DNA of 64,000 nt from Pseudomonadota bacterium (GCA_021835845.1 JAKBJU010000010.1:1-64000), one strand, 5' to 3'. Positions 27,680 to 39,284 are shown, numbered from the stretch's first letter. Numbers and translations are program-made. The notes: generated by a model not told the origin, from the letters alone.

Positions 27680-29728
27680 TCAAAGTAGCGGCACGATGAG
27701 CAGTGCCACGATGTTGATGATCTTGATCAGGGGGTTGATGGCTGGGCCGGCGGTGTCCTTGTAGGGATCGCCTACCGTGTCGCCGGTGACTGCAGCCTTG
27801 TGCGCCTCCGAGCCTTTCCCGCCGTAATTGCCCTGCTCGATGTATTTTTTTGCATTGTCCCATGCTCCGCCTCCGGTTGTCATCGAAATCGCGACGAAAA
27901 TGCCGGTGATGATGGCCCCTACCAGCACCCCGCCCAGAGCCTGCGGCCCGAGCAGGAGGCCGACTGCCACGGGAACGGCAACCGGCAGCAGGGAAGGGAT
28001 GATCATTTCGCGGATCGCGGCGCGGGTCAGCATGTCCACCGCCTTCGAGTAGTCGGGCCTGGCCGTCCCTTCCATGATGCCCTCGATTTCCCTGAACTGG
28101 CGCCGGACTTCGACCACGACCGACCCGGCTGCCCGCCCTACCGCTTCCATGCCCATCGCGCCGAAAAGATAGGGCACCATCCCGCCGAGAAAGAGCCCGA
28201 TGATCACCCTGTGGTCGGAAATGTCGAAAGAAAGCGCCGCGCCCTTTGCCGAAAGCGCATGGGTATAATCGGCAAACAGCACGAGTGCGGCAAGCCCTGC
28301 AGAACCTATGGCATAGCCCTTGGTCACAGCCTTGGTGGTGTTGCCCACGGCATCGAGCGGATCGGTGATGCTCCTGATTTCATCGGGCAGCTCGGCCATT
28401 TCTGCTATTCCGCCCGCATTGTCCGTGATCGGCCCGTAGGCATCGATCGCCACGATGATGCCGGTCATCGAAAGCATCGAAGTCGCAGCAACCGCAATGC
28501 CGTAGAGCCCGGCCAGCCAGTAGGCTGCGCCGATCGAGGCGCAGACCGAGAGCACGGGAAGCGCCGTGGACTTCATCGAGACGCCGAGCCCTGCGATGAC
28601 GTTGGTGCCGTGCCCCGTGGTGGAAGCCTGTGCGATATGGCGAACCGGAGAATATTCCGTCGCCGTGTAGTATTCGGTGATGAATACCATCGCCCCGGTG
28701 AGGAAAAGCCCGATGAGGGAACTCAGATAGAGGTCCAGCGGGGCCACGAGTCTTTCGCCTTCCAGGATGCCGTCTCCCATCAGCCAGAAGGTGATGGGAT
28801 AGAAGGCGGCGAGCGCGAGTACGCCCGAGACGATGAGGCCGCGGTAGAGCGCATTCATGATCTTGCCGCCTTCCCTTGCCTTGACGAAAAAGGTGCCGAT
28901 GATCGATGCGATAATGGAGAAGCCGCCGAGCGCGAGCGGGTAAACCACTGCCTTGTCCTGCACCGACACGCTCGCTCCCTTCGTCATCATGGCGCCCAGC
29001 AGCATGGTGGCGATCAGGGTCACGGCGTAGGTTTCGAAAAGGTCGGCTGCCATGCCAGCGCAATCTCCCACGTTGTCGCCGACGTTGTCTGCGATCACGG
29101 CGGGATTTCTGGGGTCGTCTTCGGGAATTCCGGCTTCCACCTTGCCCACGAGATCCGCTCCCACGTCCGCGCCCTTGGTGAAGATACCTCCCCCGAGCCT
29201 GGCGAAGATGGAAATCAGGGATCCGCCGAATCCTAGCCCGATCAGGGGATCGAGCACCTGGCTGCCTGCTTCTGTTCCGCCAGCAGAGAGCCAGGCATAG
29301 TAACCGGCCACGCCGAGAAGCCCCATGCCCACGACCAGGAGTCCCGTGACGCTGCCGCCCTTGAATGCGACATTGAGCGCGGCATTGAGGCCATGCTTGG
29401 CAGCTTCGGCGGTTCTGACGTTGGCGCGCACCGAAACGTTCATGCCAATGAATCCTGCCGCCCCGGACAGCAGCGCGCCGATGGCGAAGCCGATTGCAGT
29501 CTTCCAGCCGATCGCAAAGCCGATCAGGAGGAGAAGAACCAGGCCTACCAGGGCGATGGTGGCATACTGACGCTTGAGGTAGGCAGTGGCGCCTTCTGCG
29601 ATCGCGGAAGCGATCGCCTTCATTCTTTCAGAGCCGGCAGGTTGGTCAAGAACCCATTTGCCTGACAGGATGCCGTAGAGAATTGCGGTTGCGGAACATG
29701 CGAGGGCGAATATCAGACCGGCGGACAT
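27680..29728 (-). CDS. hppA: Membrane-bound proton-translocating pyrophosphatase
   Basis: 682 residues with about 16 membrane helices. Substrate-site motifs are [54 protein letters not shown] and, near the end, [50 protein letters not shown]. Lys in [16 protein letters not shown] marks the K+-independent subclass, which pumps protons. It hydrolyses cytoplasmic PPi and stores the energy as a proton gradient. It lies directly downstream of a PPi-dependent phosphofructokinase. Two adjacent ATG codons follow GAGGAGG; the second (29728) is better spaced and gives the usual MSAGLIFAL start. Confidence 0.95.
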   Translation of the reverse strand: MSAGLIFALACSATAILYGILSGKWVLDQPAGSERMKAIASAIAEGATAYLKRQYATIALVGLVLLLLIGFAIGWKTAIGFAIGALLSGAAGFIGMNVSVRANVRTAEAAKHGLNAALNVAFKGGSVTGLLVVGMGLLGVAGYYAWLSAGGTEAGSQVLDPLIGLGFGGSLISIFARLGGGIFTKGADVGADLVGKVEAGIPEDDPRNPAVIADNVGDNVGDCAGMAADLFETYAVTLIATMLLGAMMTKGASVSVQDKAVVYPLALGGFSIIASIIGTFFVKAREGGKIMNALYRGLIVSGVLALAAFYPITFWLMGDGILEGERLVAPLDLYLSSLIGLFLTGAMVFITEYYTATEYSPVRHIAQASTTGHGTNVIAGLGVSMKSTALPVLSVCASIGAAYWLAGLYGIAVAATSMLSMTGIIVAIDAYGPITDNAGGIAEMAELPDEIRSITDPLDAVGNTTKAVTKGYAIGSAGLAALVLFADYTHALSAKGAALSFDISDHRVIIGLFLGGMVPYLFGAMGMEAVGRAAGSVVVEVRRQFREIEGIMEGTARPDYSKAVDMLTRAAIREMIIPSLLPVAVPVAVGLLLGPQALGGVLVGAIITGIFVAISMTTGGGAWDNAKKYIEQGNYGGKGSEAHKAAVTGDTVGDPYKDTAGPAINPLIKIINIVALLIVPLL

Positions 29729-29752
29729 CATTGCCTCCTCCATTTTCAATTC

Positions 29753-31015
29753 CTAGATATGGAATTCCTCCGCGAGTTTTTTATCGACGGCGATGTTCCT
29801 GAGCCTCACATAGTCGGGGAGCCCGTTCCGATAAGGCGGATAATCTTCTCCTGATATCAGCGGCTCGAGGTACCGCCTGCAGGCTTCGGTGATGCCGAAG
29901 CCGTCATCGGAGATGAAGCTTCCAGGCATTTTCTTTTCCACGTTCGCAACATCCTTGAGCTCGGCTACGCCGATTTCCCAGGCATAGGGCTGGTCGGATT
30001 TCCTGACAATGGTCGGCATGACGGAATTTCTTCCGGAGAGCGCGAGTTCCACTGCGGCCCGTCCGACTGCATAGGCTTGTTCGACATCCGTTCTGGAGGC
30101 GATATGGCGCGCCGCACGCTGCAGGTAATCGGCAACCGCCCAATGATATTTGTGGCCCAGCTTCTCGCGGCAAAGATTGGCGATGAGGGGGGCGACCCCG
30201 CCCAGTTGGGCATGGCCGAAAGCATCCGTGAGGCCCTGATCGGAAAGAAATTTTCCTTCCTTGTCCTGAACGCCTTCGGATACCACGATGGAACAGTAGC
30301 CGTGGCGCTTCACCATCTCGTCCACTTGAGAGAGGAAGCCTGCTTCGTCAAAAGGCACTTCCGGGAACAGGATCACGATGGGCAACGGGCAATCTGCGCT
30401 GCTGGCCAGTCCTCCTGCCGCGGCGATCCAGCCCGCATGGCGCCCCATCACTTCGATCACGAAAATTTTGGTCGAGGTCCTTGCCATGGAAGCCACGTCG
30501 AAGCTCGCTTCCTTCACCGAGGTGGCGATGTATTTGGCGACAGAGCCGAATCCCGGGCAGCAGTCGGTGACTGGCAAATCGTTGTCCACCGTTTTGGGGA
30601 CATGGACTGCGGTGATGGGATAGCCGAGCGCGCTCGAGAGCTGGGAAACCTTGAGGCAGGTGTCGGCGGAGTCCCCGCCGCCATTGTAGAAGAAGTAACC
30701 GATGTCGTGGGCCTTGAATACCTCGATCAGTCGCTCGTACTGTGCCTTGTGGGTATCCAGCCCCTTGAGCTTGTAGCGGCAGGAGCCGAATGCGCCGGAC
30801 GGGGTATGTCTCAGCGCCGAGATCGCATCGGCGGATTCGAGGGAAGTGTCGATCAGATCTTCCTGGAGCGCGCCGATGATGCCGTTTCTCCCGGCATAGA
30901 CCCGGCCTATCCTGTCAGGGTGGGCGCGCGCCGTCTCGATCACGCCGCAGGCGGATGCGTTGATGACCGAAGTGACTCCCCCGGATTGGGCGTAAAAAGC
31001 GTTTCTGGCGGCCAT
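29753..31015 (-). CDS. pfp: Pyrophosphate-dependent 6-phosphofructokinase
   Basis: 420 residues. The phosphoryl-donor loop reads NGGGDSADTC, with Asp where ATP enzymes have Gly (GGDGS), and the substrate loop is VPKTVDNDLPVTDCCPGFGSVAKY. Both are marks of the PPi-using enzyme, which works reversibly in glycolysis and gluconeogenesis. It lies between adk and hppA, so three enzymes of adenylate and PPi balance are adjacent. A PPi-PFK gene next to a proton-pumping pyrophosphatase is known from methanotrophs and related bacteria. The function call is secure. Confidence 0.93.
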   Translation of the reverse strand: MAARNAFYAQSGGVTSVINASACGVIETARAHPDRIGRVYAGRNGIIGALQEDLIDTSLESADAISALRHTPSGAFGSCRYKLKGLDTHKAQYERLIEVFKAHDIGYFFYNGGGDSADTCLKVSQLSSALGYPITAVHVPKTVDNDLPVTDCCPGFGSVAKYIATSVKEASFDVASMARTSTKIFVIEVMGRHAGWIAAAGGLASSADCPLPIVILFPEVPFDEAGFLSQVDEMVKRHGYCSIVVSEGVQDKEGKFLSDQGLTDAFGHAQLGGVAPLIANLCREKLGHKYHWAVADYLQRAARHIASRTDVEQAYAVGRAAVELALSGRNSVMPTIVRKSDQPYAWEIGVAELKDVANVEKKMPGSFISDDGFGITEACRRYLEPLISGEDYPPYRNGLPDYVRLRNIAVDKKLAEEFHI

Positions 31016-31094
31016 GTCTTTCCTTTGCCTGAGCTTATTCCGAATTCTAGAACATTCCAGGATACATTTTGCCGAAAATGCTTGCCGGCGTCTT

Positions 31095-32503
<1,409 letters not shown>

Positions 32504-32683
32504 TCAGACTTCTTCTTCAGGGGGAAGCTTCCTGGCCTCGTCTTCCAGCATCACGGGGATGCCATCCCTGATCGGGAAGGCGATCCTGTCGGGTTTGCAG
32601 ATGAGCTCCCGGGCTTCTTTCCGGTAGGCGAGCGGCCCCTTGCACAAGGGGCAGACGAGAATGTCGAGCAGTTTAGGATCCAT
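32504..32683 (-). CDS. Trm112/YcaR-family small protein
   Basis: 59 residues, [20 protein letters not shown] ... [34 protein letters not shown]. The VCPLCKGPL knuckle and [20 protein letters not shown] strand are typical of the Trm112/UPF0434 family that lies between lpxK and kdsB in many proteobacteria. It overlaps lpxK by 11 nt and kdsB follows immediately. The bacterial function is unsettled; a methyltransferase partner role is proposed from eukaryotic Trm112. Confidence 0.92.
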   Translation of the reverse strand: MDPKLLDILVCPLCKGPLAYRKEARELICKPDRIAFPIRDGIPVMLEDEARKLPPEEEV

Positions 32684-33662
32684 TTGTCATTCCAAGAGTG
32701 TTCAGAATCAGTTCTGCGAGGCCCGGATCGATTTCCGCCGCCACCTGCAAAAACCAGCATTTTCCCGGAGCGAATCCCTCACATTTTATAGCATCTTTTT
32801 CCGTCATGAGGATGATGTCGCAATTTTCGAACGCGAGGTCTTCGGCCCTGTAGGGATAATGATCGGGAAAGGGGTGGGGCGTGAATTGCAATTCCAGGGC
32901 GGCAAGATGAGCGAAGAATCGGTCCGGATTGCCTATCCCTGCCACTGCATGGATGCTTTTTCCTGAAAAATCGACGGCGTTCGCGGAATTTTCAGGATGA
33001 TCCAGGCTGGTGAAGCGGTTGCCTGACAGCTTCATCCCGAATGCCGGGGGCGGGCTTTCGAACGGGAATCCGTCGCCATTGAGAACGATGGCGTTCACCT
33101 GTTTCAATCGGCCAGGGGGTTCCCGCAACGGCCCTGCCGGGAGCAGCAGTCCGTTTCCCAGTCCTCTGGAAGCATCGATCACGGCGATTTCGAAATCGCG
33201 GCAGAGCGCGTAATGCTGCAGCCCGTCGTCCCCGATCAGAATGTCGCACTCGGGGTGGGCATCCAGAAGTTGCCGTGCAGTTTGCCCTCTTCTTCTCCCC
33301 ACCCACACAGGGAATCCCGTTTTTCGCAGCAGTACCGGCTCGTCCCCGACATCTTCCGGGCGGCTCGATTCTTCGACGGGAATCGGCCTGGAGGCCTTGC
33401 CGCCATAACCGCGGCTCACGATGCCGGGATGCAATCCTTTCTCGGACAGGGTTTTTGCGAGCGCCATAACCAGCGGGGTTTTTCCGCTCCCCCCTGCCGT
33501 GATGTTGCCCACGATCACCACCGGAACAGGCAGCTTCGTCGATTCGAGGAGGCCGCGCCGGTAGAGGAAGCGCCTGACGCGGACGAGCAGCCCGAACAGG
33601 AAGCTGAGAGGCAGAAGGAGAATGCGCAAGGGGGAGCGCCAGGCCTCTTCCAGCCGATGCAT
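32673..33662 (-). CDS. lpxK: Tetraacyldisaccharide 4'-kinase
   Basis: 329 residues with one N-terminal membrane-anchoring helix ([28 protein letters not shown]). The P-loop is [21 protein letters not shown], followed by [11 protein letters not shown] and [32 protein letters not shown]. It adds the 4'-phosphate to lipid A at the inner membrane. Its ATG abuts the exbD stop. Confidence 0.96.
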   Translation of the reverse strand: MHRLEEAWRSPLRILLLPLSFLFGLLVRVRRFLYRRGLLESTKLPVPVVIVGNITAGGSGKTPLVMALAKTLSEKGLHPGIVSRGYGGKASRPIPVEESSRPEDVGDEPVLLRKTGFPVWVGRRRGQTARQLLDAHPECDILIGDDGLQHYALCRDFEIAVIDASRGLGNGLLLPAGPLREPPGRLKQVNAIVLNGDGFPFESPPPAFGMKLSGNRFTSLDHPENSANAVDFSGKSIHAVAGIGNPDRFFAHLAALELQFTPHPFPDHYPYRAEDLAFENCDIILMTEKDAIKCEGFAPGKCWFLQVAAEIDPGLAELILNTLGMTNGS

Positions 33663-34075
33663 TACTGGGACTGCGTGGTGAAGGTGATGTGGGTATAGCC
33701 AGAAACCCTTGCGGCTTCCATGACATTGACGACCGACTGGTGCGTCGATTTGGCATCGGCATTGATGACGATCACGGGATCCTTTTGATCTCCCGCCGCC
33801 TTGCGCAATTCGAGGCTCAATGCATCGACCGTGCTGGAGGAGACGATGCTGTCGTTGACCATGTAATGCCCGCGGGCGTCGACCGTCACATTGATCGGAT
33901 TCGGTTGCTGCGGAGGCTTCTCTGCCGAGGCTTCTGGCAGGGTGATCTTGAGTTCGCCGAATTTCGAATAGGTGGTCGTGACCATCAGGAAGATCAGGAT
34001 CACGAGCAGGACGTCGATCAGGGGCACCAGGTTGATTTCCGGCTCTTCCCTGAGCTTGCCGCGTCTGAAGTCCAT
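33662..34075 (-). CDS. exbD: ExbD/TolR-family biopolymer transport protein
   Basis: 137 residues with a short cytoplasmic start, one helix bearing the conserved Asp (EINLVPLIDVLLVILIFLMVTT), and a periplasmic domain ending VMEAARVSGYTHITFTTQ. With ExbB it couples the proton gradient to TonB-dependent or similar envelope work. It is one base from exbB and overlaps lpxK. Confidence 0.92.
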   Translation of the reverse strand: MDFRRGKLREEPEINLVPLIDVLLVILIFLMVTTTYSKFGELKITLPEASAEKPPQQPNPINVTVDARGHYMVNDSIVSSSTVDALSLELRKAAGDQKDPVIVINADAKSTHQSVVNVMEAARVSGYTHITFTTQSQ

Positions 34076-34076
34076 G

Positions 34077-34691
34077 TCAGTCCTGACGCTCGCCGTGAAC
34101 GATTTCGATCAGCTTGATCGCTTCATGTTCCATTTCGACGACCAGGGTCTCGATTTTTCCCCTGAAATGCCGGTAGAAAATCATGCTCGGAATGGCCACC
34201 GCGAGGCCGAACGCGGTGTTGTAGAGAGCGACCGAAATGCCATGGGCAAGCATGGTTGGGTTGGCCCCCGATGCCGACTGGGAGCCGAACAGCTCGATCA
34301 TGCCGATCATCGTGCCGAAGAGTCCCAGAAGCGGACTGATCGAGGCGATCGTCCCCAGCGTGGTCAGGAAGCGCTCCATCTCGTGAACGGCGATCCTGCC
34401 GGCCTCTTCTATGGATTCTTTCATGATTTCCCTGGAGTTCTTGGCGTTCTTGAGCCCTGCGGCAAGGATCTGTCCCAGGAGCGGGGCGTCTTTCGAGGAA
34501 AGCTTGGAAATCATTTCCTGCGTGATGCCGTTTCTCTTGAGCTCTTGAGCGATCCTGGGGAGCAGGGTTTTTGGTGCGACTATGCTTTGCCGCAACGAGA
34601 TCAGGCAATAGACGATGATCATCACCGATACGAGGGATGCGATGAGAATCGGCCAGATCGGCCAGCCGGCAGCTTCAATGATGGTGAGCAC
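34077..34691 (-). CDS. exbB: ExbB/TolQ/MotA-family proton channel protein
   Basis: 204 residues with three helices: N-terminal IIEAAGWPIWPILIASLVSVMIIVYCL, then the conserved pair LTTLGTIASISPLLGLFGTMIGMIELF and MLAHGISVALYNTAFGLAVAIPSMIFY. It forms the channel with ExbD. It is first in the run exbB-exbD-lpxK-trm112-kdsB-adk, a conserved betaproteobacterial arrangement. Confidence 0.93.
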   Translation of the reverse strand: MLTIIEAAGWPIWPILIASLVSVMIIVYCLISLRQSIVAPKTLLPRIAQELKRNGITQEMISKLSSKDAPLLGQILAAGLKNAKNSREIMKESIEEAGRIAVHEMERFLTTLGTIASISPLLGLFGTMIGMIELFGSQSASGANPTMLAHGISVALYNTAFGLAVAIPSMIFYRHFRGKIETLVVEMEHEAIKLIEIVHGERQD

Positions 34692-34783
34692 GAATTCCTC
34701 CGAGAATAGGCCGTTACTTTAGCCTGCCGAGCCGATTTCGGCAAGATGCGAGATAACTGGCGAATATTTAAGGTAATTTTAAG

Positions 34784-34805
34784 TATCCACATTTTCTGTG
34801 GATAA
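34784..34805. promoter_or_regulatory. Inverted pair of DnaA-box-like sequences in the exbB-xseA intergenic region
   Basis: TATCCACA (34784-34791) and TGTGGATAA (34797-34805) are inverted around TTTTC. The second is a perfect DnaA box (TTATCCACA in reverse) and the first matches 8 of 9 bases with its preceding G. The 293-nt intergenic region is AT-rich and shows no coding sequence. Only this pair of boxes was found, so it is more likely a DnaA-responsive promoter element than an origin. Confidence 0.45.
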
Positions 34806-34984
34806 GTTTGTTCGTAACTTTCATTTTCGACGCTTAAGTAATCTTCCTGTAAGGTTTTTATCGGTGCGGGTTATATTTTGAGCGTTTTAAAAATCGTTAA
34901 AAAACAATGCATTGATCATGGTGCTGTGATTTTCAAATGGTCCTGCATGAATCAATTCATTTTTGTTAATGATGTTGAGATAAA

Positions 34985-36304
34985 ATGCTGAAGATGAACA
35001 TGACAGTGACAGTCAGCGAGCTCAACCGCTCGGCGCGCCAATTGCTGGAGCAGAATTTTCCCCTGATGTGGATTGCGGGAGAAATATCGAATTTCACCAG
35101 GGCTGCTTCCGGACATTGGTATTTTTCGCTGAAGGACGAGTCGGCTCAAGTGCGGTGCGTCATGTTCCGCCAGAAGAACCAGCTGCTGGATTGGGTGCCT
35201 CTGGAAGGCATGCAGGTGGAAGCGAGAGCCTTGGTGACGCTTTATGAAGCCAGGGGGGATTTCCAGCTGGGGGTCGAAGCGCTGCGAAAATCTGGACAGG
35301 GGGCGGCTTTCGAGGCATTTCTGCGACTCAAGGAAAGACTGGGAGAAGCGGGGCTGTTCGACCCCGAGCGCAAGCAGGCAATTCCCCTTTTCCCGAAAAG
35401 GATAGGCATCATCACTTCGCGCCGTGCGGCCGCTCTGCATGATATCCTCAAAACGCTGGAGCGGCGCATGCCTTCGATTCCTGTGGTAATCTATCCTGCC
35501 GCCGTTCAGGGTGAGGGTGCGGCGGAACAGATCGCTTCCGCCATGGCGGAGGCCGCTCGTCACAGGGTCTGCGATACGCTGATTCTGGCAAGGGGCGGAG
35601 GCAGCATCGAGGATATTTCCGCATTCAATTCCGAGATCGTGGCGCAGGCGATTGCGGCCTGTCCCATTCCGATCGTTTGCGGCGTGGGTCATGAGACGGA
35701 CTTCACCATTGCCGATTTCGTCGCGGACAGGCGTGCGCCTACCCCGACCGGGGCGGCTGAACTTGCAAGCCCGAACCGGGAAGATCTGGCGCGCAGATTG
35801 AGCATCCTTCACGGGAGGCTGCACAGGATGATTGCGCATGCCATCGAATCCAGAATGCAGCATGTCGATCATTTGGCGCGCAGGGTTGTCCATCCCAGAG
35901 AGAAAATGAATCACCAGCACCTGCATTTGCGGCATCTTGCCCTGAGGCTGAATGCGTCATCGTCGAGGCAATTCGAGCAGAGGCTGTGGCGGGTTGGGCA
36001 CTTGGCCCAGAGAATTTCCAGACCGGATCTTGCGTCGAGAAGAGTAAGGATGGAAGACGCCGGAAGAGGACTGCAAGCTGCCATTTCCGGGCGTTTTCGG
36101 GAATTGCGGGAAAAGCTCCAGAACCTGGAAGCGCATCTTGATCATCTCAATCCGCAGTCCGTCCTGGCGAGGGGCTACAGCATGGTGCAGAACGAGGCGG
36201 GCGGAATCATATCCGATGCTGGGCAGATTGCCGTCGGGGAGAAAATCAGGATCACCTTCGGCAAGGGATCCGCTGCAGCCGAAGTGCTTTCAGTGGTTCC
36301 CTAA
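34985..36304 (+). CDS. xseA: Exodeoxyribonuclease VII large subunit
   Basis: 439 residues. The OB-fold region (MTVTVSELNRSARQLLEQNFPLMWIAGEISNFTRAASGHWYFSLKDESAQVRCVMFR) precedes the catalytic core with ALHDILKTLERRMPSIPVVIYPAAVQGEGAA, ARGGGSIEDISAFNSEIVAQAI, GVGHETDFTIADFVADRRAPTPTGAAE, and a coiled-coil C-terminus. It degrades single-stranded DNA with the small subunit XseB, not seen here. Three in-frame ATGs (34985, 34994, 35000) are possible starts; none has a clear Shine-Dalgarno. Confidence 0.96.
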   Translation: MLKMNMTVTVSELNRSARQLLEQNFPLMWIAGEISNFTRAASGHWYFSLKDESAQVRCVMFRQKNQLLDWVPLEGMQVEARALVTLYEARGDFQLGVEALRKSGQGAAFEAFLRLKERLGEAGLFDPERKQAIPLFPKRIGIITSRRAAALHDILKTLERRMPSIPVVIYPAAVQGEGAAEQIASAMAEAARHRVCDTLILARGGGSIEDISAFNSEIVAQAIAACPIPIVCGVGHETDFTIADFVADRRAPTPTGAAELASPNREDLARRLSILHGRLHRMIAHAIESRMQHVDHLARRVVHPREKMNHQHLHLRHLALRLNASSSRQFEQRLWRVGHLAQRISRPDLASRRVRMEDAGRGLQAAISGRFRELREKLQNLEAHLDHLNPQSVLARGYSMVQNEAGGIISDAGQIAVGEKIRITFGKGSAAAEVLSVVP

Positions 36305-36603
36305 TGCAAAGGATGTGCGGCGTCCTTGGAAAAATAGAGCCTGTCGAAAGCAAGCCCGAACATCAGATTGCCGTTCGCGTTTCTCGAAATCCTGCTGATT
36401 CTGGCCTCGGCGACAAACCCGATGTCGAGACGGACATCGATGCAGGAACCCTTTTCCAGGGTCGGCGGATTGGAGAACTCGACGAGGGAACCCGCGAGCG
36501 AGACATCATGGGTTTTCAGCCGGATGCGGATGCCGTCCAGCATGGCGGACCCCCTCGAATGCAGCGGCGAGCGCGGCTTCCTTCTTCTTTCTGCGATCTG
36601 CAT
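36301..36603 (-). CDS. PilZ-domain protein
   Basis: About 100 residues from MQIAERRRKPRSPLHSRGSAMLDG. The RRRKPR motif near the start and the later THDVSLAGSLVE (D/NxSxxG type) are the c-di-GMP-binding signature of PilZ domains, followed by the expected beta-barrel strands. The ATG at 36603 follows AGGGGAA; the open frame reaches 36663. The stop overlaps the convergent xseA stop. As a stand-alone PilZ protein it probably relays c-di-GMP to a motility or surface partner. Confidence 0.75.
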   Translation of the reverse strand: MQIAERRRKPRSPLHSRGSAMLDGIRIRLKTHDVSLAGSLVEFSNPPTLEKGSCIDVRLDIGFVAEARISRISRNANGNLMFGLAFDRLYFSKDAAHPLH

Positions 36604-36663
36604 GGCGTATTCCCCTTGATGAATTGCTTTATCGAAGGGTAGACGCTGTTCCTGAAAATGCAA

Positions 36664-37587
36664 TCACTCATCGAGGGATTTTCTTAAAAAATCGCCCACC
36701 TTGCGGTGAAGCGCAGGGTCGAGGCAGTCGAATTGCTGCACGTTTTCCATGCTTCTCAGCCAGGTCAGCTGCCTTTTCGCGAGCTGTCTTGTCGCGGCGA
36801 TTCCCTTGTCCACGAGCTCCTTTTTCCCGAATTCGCCATCGAGGTACTGCCATGCTTGACGGTAGCCCACGGTGCGCATGGAAGGCATGGCAGGATCGAG
36901 GTCGAATCTCCTTCTGAGCGATTCCGTTTCCTCGACGAGTCCTGCTTCCAGCATGGATTCAAAGCGTTCTGCGATTCTTTCGTGCAGCGCGGCCCTGTCC
37001 GAGGGGAGCAGGGCGATGCGGACGGCGTCGAAGGGTGCCCCTTTCTTTTCCTGCTGCAAAAGCTCCGAGAGGGGCTTTCCCGTGATCATCCAGACTTCCA
37101 GCGCGCGCTGGATTCTTTGCGAGTCGGCAGGCTCCAGCCTGCGCGCCGTGGCAGGATCGATTGCCATCAATTCGCCGTGCATTGCGGGCCAGCCGAGGCG
37201 GTTTGCCTTTTCGTCGATTTGCGCCCGGATGGCCTTGTTCGCCCTGGGCAGTTCGTTCAAGCCATCGGAGAGGGCCTTGAAGTAGAGCATCGTGCCGCCG
37301 GCAAGGAGCGGGATTTTGCCGCGTCCCGCGATTTTTGGCAGGAGTGCCGAGGTGTCCGTCAGAAATTCGCCTGCGGAATAATGTGCCATGGGGTCGATGA
37401 TGTCGATCAGGTGATGGGGGACGGATGCCAGGGTTTCCCGGTCTGGTTTTGCGGTGCCGATGTCCATGTGCCTGAATACCTGGGCAGAGTCCACGCTGAC
37501 GATCTCGAAGGGGAAGTCGCGTGCAAGTTCCAGGGCCAGGGCCGTTTTTCCGCTCGCGGTCGGACCCATCAGGAAAATGGCTTTCAT
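36664..37587 (-). CDS. miaA: tRNA dimethylallyltransferase
   Basis: 307 residues: MKAIFLMGPTASGKTALALELARDFPFEIVSVDSAQVFRHMDIGTAKP, HHLIDIIDP, AGGTMLYFKALSDGL, and TVGYRQAWQYLDGE near the end. It isopentenylates A37 of tRNAs reading UNN codons. The ATG at 37587 overlaps the mutL stop (ATGA); the longer upstream frame is not used. Confidence 0.95.
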   Translation of the reverse strand: MKAIFLMGPTASGKTALALELARDFPFEIVSVDSAQVFRHMDIGTAKPDRETLASVPHHLIDIIDPMAHYSAGEFLTDTSALLPKIAGRGKIPLLAGGTMLYFKALSDGLNELPRANKAIRAQIDEKANRLGWPAMHGELMAIDPATARRLEPADSQRIQRALEVWMITGKPLSELLQQEKKGAPFDAVRIALLPSDRAALHERIAERFESMLEAGLVEETESLRRRFDLDPAMPSMRTVGYRQAWQYLDGEFGKKELVDKGIAATRQLAKRQLTWLRSMENVQQFDCLDPALHRKVGDFLRKSLDE

Positions 37588-39284
37588 TTTCCGCGCATGA
37601 ACAGCTTGTCGAGATCGGAAAGGGTGAGCTGGAACCAGGTGGGGCGACCATGGTTGCATTGGCCTGACCGTTCAGTCTCTTCCATTTCCCGGAGAAGCGC
37701 GTTCATTTCCGGGACAGCGAGCATTCGCTTCGCTCTTACCGCACCATGGCAGGCCATGGTGGCGAGCAGTTCGTTGCGTCGCTCGGTTGCAACACGGGCC
37801 GCGCCATATTCGCCGATTTCATGCAATACGGCGTGGGAGAGTTCCGCTGCATCGGCGTTTTTCAGAAGTGCGGGTATGGCCCGGACGACGAGTGTGGTCG
37901 GAGAAAACGGGGCGATGTCGAAGCCGAGTTCGTTGAGCAGTTCCTGGTGATTCTGCGTCGTTTCGATTTCGGGCGGGGTTGCTGCGAAAGTGGCGGGAAT
38001 CAGAAGGGGCTGCATGGCAAAATGCGCGGCGGAGGATTTCAGTTTCTCGTAAACGATGCGTTCGTGTGCGGCGTGCATGTCGACGACGACGAGGCCCGAA
38101 CTGTTCTGCGCCAGGATGTAGATGCCCGAAAGCTGGCCGAGCGCGAAGCCGAGCGGAAATTCTGCTGCAGGCGCTTCCGGCTTTGCCGGTTTTTCGAAAA
38201 GCTTGCCGTAAAAGTCGGCAGATTGAGCCGTTCCGAGTTCCATGTTCTGCTGAAACGGTCGGGAAGAGCGATGCTCCACCCGGAGGGGCGCGCCGATTGG
38301 GACGGCTGAGGGGGGCGAGAGTCCCTTGTCGATGGCATGGAATACGAATTGGTGGACGGCGCGCGACTCTCTGAAGCGGATTTCGGTTTTGGCCGGGTGA
38401 ACGTTGACGTCGATTTCTTCCGGCGAGATCGAAAGGAAAAGGGCGAATGCGGGATGCCTCTGGTGGTGCAGCACGTCCTGGTAAGCCTGCTTGAGCGCGT
38501 GGCTCAAGAGCTTGTCCCTGACGAAGCGGCCGTTGACGAAAAAAAACTGGTCTTCCCTGGAGGAAGAGGCGTGGGCGGGTTTTGCTGCCATTCCCCGGAT
38601 GGAAAGTCCGGAAGAGCCTTCGTCGACGAGAAAGGCCGCATTGGCGAAGGACTCTCCCAGGATGGCTGCGATGCGCTCTTCGAGCGTTGACGCTTTCAGT
38701 TGCCACTGGGTTTTTCCGTTGTGCTGCAGCGTAAAGGCGACGCCGGGCGAGGAAAGCGCGATGCGCTTGAAGGCCTCTGCGCAATGGGCATGTTCGGTGG
38801 CATCGGATTTCAGGAACTTGCGCCTTGCCGGCGTGTTGAAATAGATGTCCGCGACCTCGATGGAAGTGCCGAATCCGCCCGAAGCGGGGACGGGTTCCCG
38901 GTTTTCCCAGCCGATCTTCCAGCCGTGATCCATGTCCTTGCGGCGGCTGATAAGCTGCAGCCTGGAGACGGCGGCGATGCTCGCCAGCGCTTCTCCCCTG
39001 AAGCCCAGACTGGTTACCCTGTGGAGCTCCTCCAGCGTCGCGATCTTGCTCGTGGCATGCCTTGTGAGGGCGAGCTGCAATTCGTCCCTGCCTATGCCGC
39101 AGCCGTTGTCGACGACCCGGATCAGCTTGGTTCCGCCATTGAGCAGGTGCACCGAGATTTCGGTTGCCCCCGAGTCGAGGCTGTTTTCAAGCAATTCCTT
39201 GAGGGCGGAAGCGGGACGCTCGACCACTTCTCCCGCAGCGATCTGGCTCACGAGGAGGTCGGGTAGGATTTTGATGGATGCCAT
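37584..39284 (-). CDS. mutL: DNA mismatch repair protein MutL (endonuclease type)
   Basis: 566 residues. The GHKL ATPase is shown by ELLENSLDSGATEI, DNGCGIG and TRHATSKIATLEELHRVTSLGFRGEALASI. The C-terminal dimerisation domain has DMHAAHERIVYE, ACHGAVRA and CNHGRP. These fit the DQHAxxExxxxE, ACR and C(P)HGRP motifs of nicking MutL proteins, so strand discrimination probably does not rely on MutH. mutL and miaA form a coupled pair, as in many proteobacteria. Confidence 0.95.
   Translation of the reverse strand: MASIKILPDLLVSQIAAGEVVERPASALKELLENSLDSGATEISVHLLNGGTKLIRVVDNGCGIGRDELQLALTRHATSKIATLEELHRVTSLGFRGEALASIAAVSRLQLISRRKDMDHGWKIGWENREPVPASGGFGTSIEVADIYFNTPARRKFLKSDATEHAHCAEAFKRIALSSPGVAFTLQHNGKTQWQLKASTLEERIAAILGESFANAAFLVDEGSSGLSIRGMAAKPAHASSSREDQFFFVNGRFVRDKLLSHALKQAYQDVLHHQRHPAFALFLSISPEEIDVNVHPAKTEIRFRESRAVHQFVFHAIDKGLSPPSAVPIGAPLRVEHRSSRPFQQNMELGTAQSADFYGKLFEKPAKPEAPAAEFPLGFALGQLSGIYILAQNSSGLVVVDMHAAHERIVYEKLKSSAAHFAMQPLLIPATFAATPPEIETTQNHQELLNELGFDIAPFSPTTLVVRAIPALLKNADAAELSHAVLHEIGEYGAARVATERRNELLATMACHGAVRAKRMLAVPEMNALLREMEETERSGQCNHGRPTWFQLTLSDLDKLFMRGK

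Noticed and set aside
27800..29236. Open frame of 478 codons on the plus strand
   Set aside because: Antisense to the pyrophosphatase gene; His/Arg-rich translation with no recognisable fold, an effect of high-GC codon use.
34740..34984. Chromosomal origin of replication
   Set aside because: Only two DnaA boxes, no dnaA, dnaN or gidA nearby, and no cluster of boxes or AT-rich 13-mers; treated as a regulatory site.
36706..37950. Open frame of 414 codons on the plus strand
   Set aside because: Antisense across miaA and mutL, both clearly real; no ribosome-binding site and no domain.
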